From positions 1-7,426 of the forward strand of contig JAHHUA010000086.1 in the NCBI GenBank assembly GCA_020024235.1: a DNA stretch of 7,426 nt, in the 5' to 3' direction. The translations under genes and the position numbers were made by a program. Below the pieces are notes generated by a model. It searched no databases, was not told the origin of the DNA, and was given only the letters and a program-made list of their open reading frames with translations. Of this stretch, positions 5,438 through 7,426 are shown piece after piece (position 1 is the first letter of the stretch; every line of letters starts with the position of its first letter). Source of the stretch: Oscillospiraceae bacterium (GTDB lineage Bacteria > Bacillota > Clostridia > Oscillospirales > Ruminococcaceae).

Positions 5438-7249
5438 TTATTTTTTACCATGTTTTTTGCCAGTGAATTTTATGCCTTTTTTCCCCTTAAAATCATCTTC
5501 TTTCCTGATTTTTTGTTTTCTGTCTTTGTGAACCTTTTCCTCACTGTTTTTACCTGTAAATTTTTTATCCGATGACTTTCTGCCATGGAATTTCTTATCA
5601 TTTTTATCGGAAAGCTTATTGTGCTCACTCTTTTTGCCAACATTTTTCATCATAATTTGTGCATTTACAAATTTGCCCGCTATTTTGCTTCCTGTCATTG
5701 TTTCGGCAACTTCACCTGCCATAACTTCAGGAACTTCTACAGTGGAATAGTCATCATAAATTTCTATTTTTCCGATTTCTCTGCCACGAATATTCATTTT
5801 TTCAGTTACAGCTCCCACTATATGATTAGGAGCTATGCGGCATGAGCGTCCTATATTGAAAATTACCTTTGCATATCCTTTTTGTGCCTCACCGTTTTGA
5901 GGTCTGGCTTTAATATTTCCTATTTCCTCAAATTTGCTTAAATCCATAGATTTGTTGCTCATTTGAAGTTTAATAAGATTAGATGCCAGTTTATAAAGAG
6001 AAATATCCTTTGAAAGAATGGAATCAACAATTTTAGTGTATTGTTCCTCAGGTTCTTGTGCTAAAATGCTGTTTATTTTATTTATTTCTTCTGTTTGATA
6101 TTTTTCTTTTATCTCAGCTACACTTGGAATTGCAATTTCTTCAGCTTCTGACTTGGTTTCCCTTAAAACCTGTTTAAAAAGCATTACCTGTCTTTTTCCG
6201 CTGCAAATTGTTACAGCTATTCCTTTTTTGCCTGCTCGACCGGTTCTTCCTATTCTGTGTATATAATATTCATTGGTCTGTGGTATGTCATAGTTTATCA
6301 CATATTCCACATTTTTAACATCAATTCCTCTGGCAGCTACATCGGTAGCAGTAAGAACATTGACTCTGCCGGATTTAAAGCCTTCCATAACCTGTGTTCT
6401 TTGGCTTTGTTTCATATCGCCGTGAAGTCCCTGTATGCTGAAATTATATTCAGAGAGCTTTTCTGTAATTTCATCAACCATTTTCTTTGTATTACAGAAA
6501 ATAATGGACTTTTTCGGGGAATGATATTTAAGCAGCAGTGCAAGGGCATCAATTTTTCTTCCCATAGGCACTTCTGTATAAACCTGTGTAATATTATCCA
6601 AAGGGTCCTGTGCATTTTCAACCTCTACCATTACAGGGTCATTTTGAATTTTCTTTGTAAGTTCCAAAATCGGTTTTGGCATGGTTGCGGAAAACAAAAT
6701 GGTTTGTCTGTTTTCGGGAGCTTCTGATAAAATTGTTTCAATATCTTCAACAAATCCCATACTTAGCATTTCATCAGCTTCATCCAATATAACCATATGG
6801 ATATTGGAAAGTCTGAGAGTTTTTCTTCTCATATGGTCCATAACACGACCCGGTGTACCTACAACAATATTTGCTGTTTTAAGTTGAGTAATCTGTTTTA
6901 CCATAGAGTCCCCACCGTATACTTCAGCAATTTTAATGCCTTGAGTGTATTTGGTAAGCTTTCTCATTTCATCACAAACCTGTTGGCACAGTTCTCTGGT
7001 AGGGCAGAGAACCAAAATCTGTGCTGTAAGTTTCACATTATAAGATGTCAAGATACTTTCTATTGCAGGAACTGCAAAAGCCACTGTTTTTCCTGTACCG
7101 GTTTGTGAACGTCCTATTACATCCATTCCTCCGCTTATAAGGGGGATAACTTTTCCTTGTATCTCAGTAGGTGCACTGAAACCCATTTCATCAATAGCTT
7201 TTTTTATTGATGGTGTCAAATCTAATTCCGAAAAATTTGTAATATTCAT
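5438..7249 (-). CDS. DEAD-box ATP-dependent RNA helicase with DbpA-type RNA-binding domain (DeaD/CshA-like)
   Basis: A 603-residue RNA helicase that unwinds or remodels RNA with ATP, probably in ribosome assembly, mRNA turnover or cold adaptation. Motifs in order: Q motif with PTEIQ (27-31), Walker A SQTGTGKT (48-55), PTREL (83-87), TPGR (132-135), DEAD (156-159), SAT (187-189), IIFCNT (249-254), ATDVAARGID (301-310) and HRIGRTGR (331-338). A linker of about 120 residues leads to a DbpA/DeaD RNA-recognition fold at about 457-534, with FNIGRSCRIAPNHIVGAV (464-481) and MNIRGREIGKIEI (485-497). The last 65 residues are a Lys-rich, low-complexity tail with repeated KF-x-GK elements, probably for nonspecific RNA binding. 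ATG 7249 has AAAGAGG (7260-7254) just upstream. It is transcribed toward the fucosidase and shares its terminator. DeaD/CsdA and CshA are both plausible names; the DbpA-type domain alone does not prove 23S rRNA specificity. Confidence 0.95.
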   Translation of the reverse strand: MNITNFSELDLTPSIKKAIDEMGFSAPTEIQGKVIPLISGGMDVIGRSQTGTGKTVAFAVPAIESILTSYNVKLTAQILVLCPTRELCQQVCDEMRKLTKYTQGIKIAEVYGGDSMVKQITQLKTANIVVGTPGRVMDHMRRKTLRLSNIHMVILDEADEMLSMGFVEDIETILSEAPENRQTILFSATMPKPILELTKKIQNDPVMVEVENAQDPLDNITQVYTEVPMGRKIDALALLLKYHSPKKSIIFCNTKKMVDEITEKLSEYNFSIQGLHGDMKQSQRTQVMEGFKSGRVNVLTATDVAARGIDVKNVEYVINYDIPQTNEYYIHRIGRTGRAGKKGIAVTICSGKRQVMLFKQVLRETKSEAEEIAIPSVAEIKEKYQTEEINKINSILAQEPEEQYTKIVDSILSKDISLYKLASNLIKLQMSNKSMDLSKFEEIGNIKARPQNGEAQKGYAKVIFNIGRSCRIAPNHIVGAVTEKMNIRGREIGKIEIYDDYSTVEVPEVMAGEVAETMTGSKIAGKFVNAQIMMKNVGKKSEHNKLSDKNDKKFHGRKSSDKKFTGKNSEEKVHKDRKQKIRKEDDFKGKKGIKFTGKKHGKK

Positions 7250-7299
7250 ATTTCCTCTTTCATTTTTGTATAATTAATCATATATTAACATATTGATAT

Positions 7300-7331
7300 A
7301 AAAACAAGGGGTTTACATACCCCTTGTTTTT
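7300..7331. terminator. Terminator-like hairpin in the helicase leader
   Basis: A 12-bp perfect stem (7300-7311 with 7320-7331) and an 8-nt loop (7312-7319). Read leftward it is AAAAACAAGGGG, loop, CCCCTTGTTTTT, then ATAT. Four G:C pairs followed by a U run on either strand make it a good intrinsic terminator in both directions. It lies between the best helicase promoter (7351-7379) and the helicase start, 50 nt upstream of ATG 7249. It could be an attenuator, or simply the end of a transcript entering from the right with the true helicase promoter lying below it. Confidence 0.7.
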
Positions 7332-7350
7332 ATGTTTTTACAATTTTATT

Positions 7351-7379
7351 ATTATATATTATAGTTTGACAAAAATCAA
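7351..7379 (-). promoter_or_regulatory. Likely helicase promoter
   Basis: TTGATT (7379-7374, four of six bases), a 17-nt spacer, and TATAAT (7356-7351, six of six), reading leftward. The predicted start near 7344 gives an unusually long leader of about 95 nt that includes the hairpin at 7300-7331. The rest of the right flank (7380-7426) is AT-rich, and I see no gene or stable structure in it. The stretch 7250-7299 between hairpin and gene holds only weak promoter-like matches such as TATGAT. Confidence 0.55.
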
Positions 7380-7426
7380 GTATATTATTTGTAAAATTAT
7401 TATAATTTATAGATTAGACACAATAT

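Noticed and set aside
193..7108. Other open frames overlapping the genes on the opposite strand or in shifted frames, such as 6257-6727 (+), 1561-1917 (+) and 419-685 (-)
   Set aside because: They lie inside well-supported genes, have low-complexity Phe/Ile/Cys-rich translations with no family motifs, and lack ribosome binding sites; they are by-products of AT-rich coding sequence.
7246..7263. Five-codon upstream frame (MKEEI) whose TGA overlaps the helicase ATG
   Set aside because: No ribosome binding site precedes it; overlap with the A-rich ribosome site of the helicase explains it.
7366..7406. Rightward promoter with TTGACA (7366-7371)
   Set aside because: The -35 is perfect, but the TATAAT at 7401-7406 is 29 nt away and nothing acceptable lies at 16-18 nt; the TTGA/TCAA symmetry at 7366-7379 has arms of only four bases.

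Overview
The window looks like chromosomal DNA of a low-G+C anaerobic Firmicute, most likely a gut- or host-associated member of the Clostridia. This is inferred from AT-rich codon use, strong AGGAGG-type ribosome binding sites, consensus sigma-A promoters, and gene content (a DbpA-type DEAD-box helicase next to host-glycan salvage genes). No rRNA, tRNA, CRISPR array, insertion sequence or phage gene was seen. The species cannot be named from the sequence.

Layout, left to right. Positions 1-2905 hold a tightly packed leftward operon. Its transcription order is galE (2905-1889), a pyrophosphorylase-type sugar nucleotidyltransferase (1869-949), and an N-acetylhexosamine 1-kinase (NahK-like) gene starting at 944 and cut by the left edge. 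A near-consensus promoter with an AT-rich palindrome sits just upstream of galE (2927-2969). Positions 3060-4025 hold a leftward M29/AmpS-like metallo-aminopeptidase. A possible rightward, antisense-directed promoter lies just past its 3' end (3008-3036). Divergent from it is a rightward GH29 alpha-L-fucosidase (4076-5386) with no signal peptide; its best promoter lies inside the aminopeptidase coding region. A bidirectional terminator (5388-5427) separates it from the convergent 603-residue DEAD-box RNA helicase (7249-5438). The helicase leader appears to contain a terminator-like hairpin between promoter and gene.

How the genes may work together: the kinase would phosphorylate GlcNAc/GalNAc at C1, the nucleotidyltransferase would couple a sugar 1-phosphate to UTP, and GalE would epimerise the resulting UDP-sugars. 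GalE has Cys at position 299, the position where Escherichia coli GalE has Tyr299, and a small residue there is known to admit N-acetylated UDP-sugars. This resembles the lacto-N-biose/galacto-N-biose salvage pathway of bifidobacteria (lnpABCD), but with a pyrophosphorylase-type enzyme and a different gene order. The intracellular fucosidase would remove fucose from imported mucin or milk glycan fragments. The sugar phosphorylase expected in such a pathway (GH112) is not in the window and may lie beyond the left edge, which is a testable prediction. The helicase is probably a housekeeping or cold-response gene unrelated to the glycan locus.
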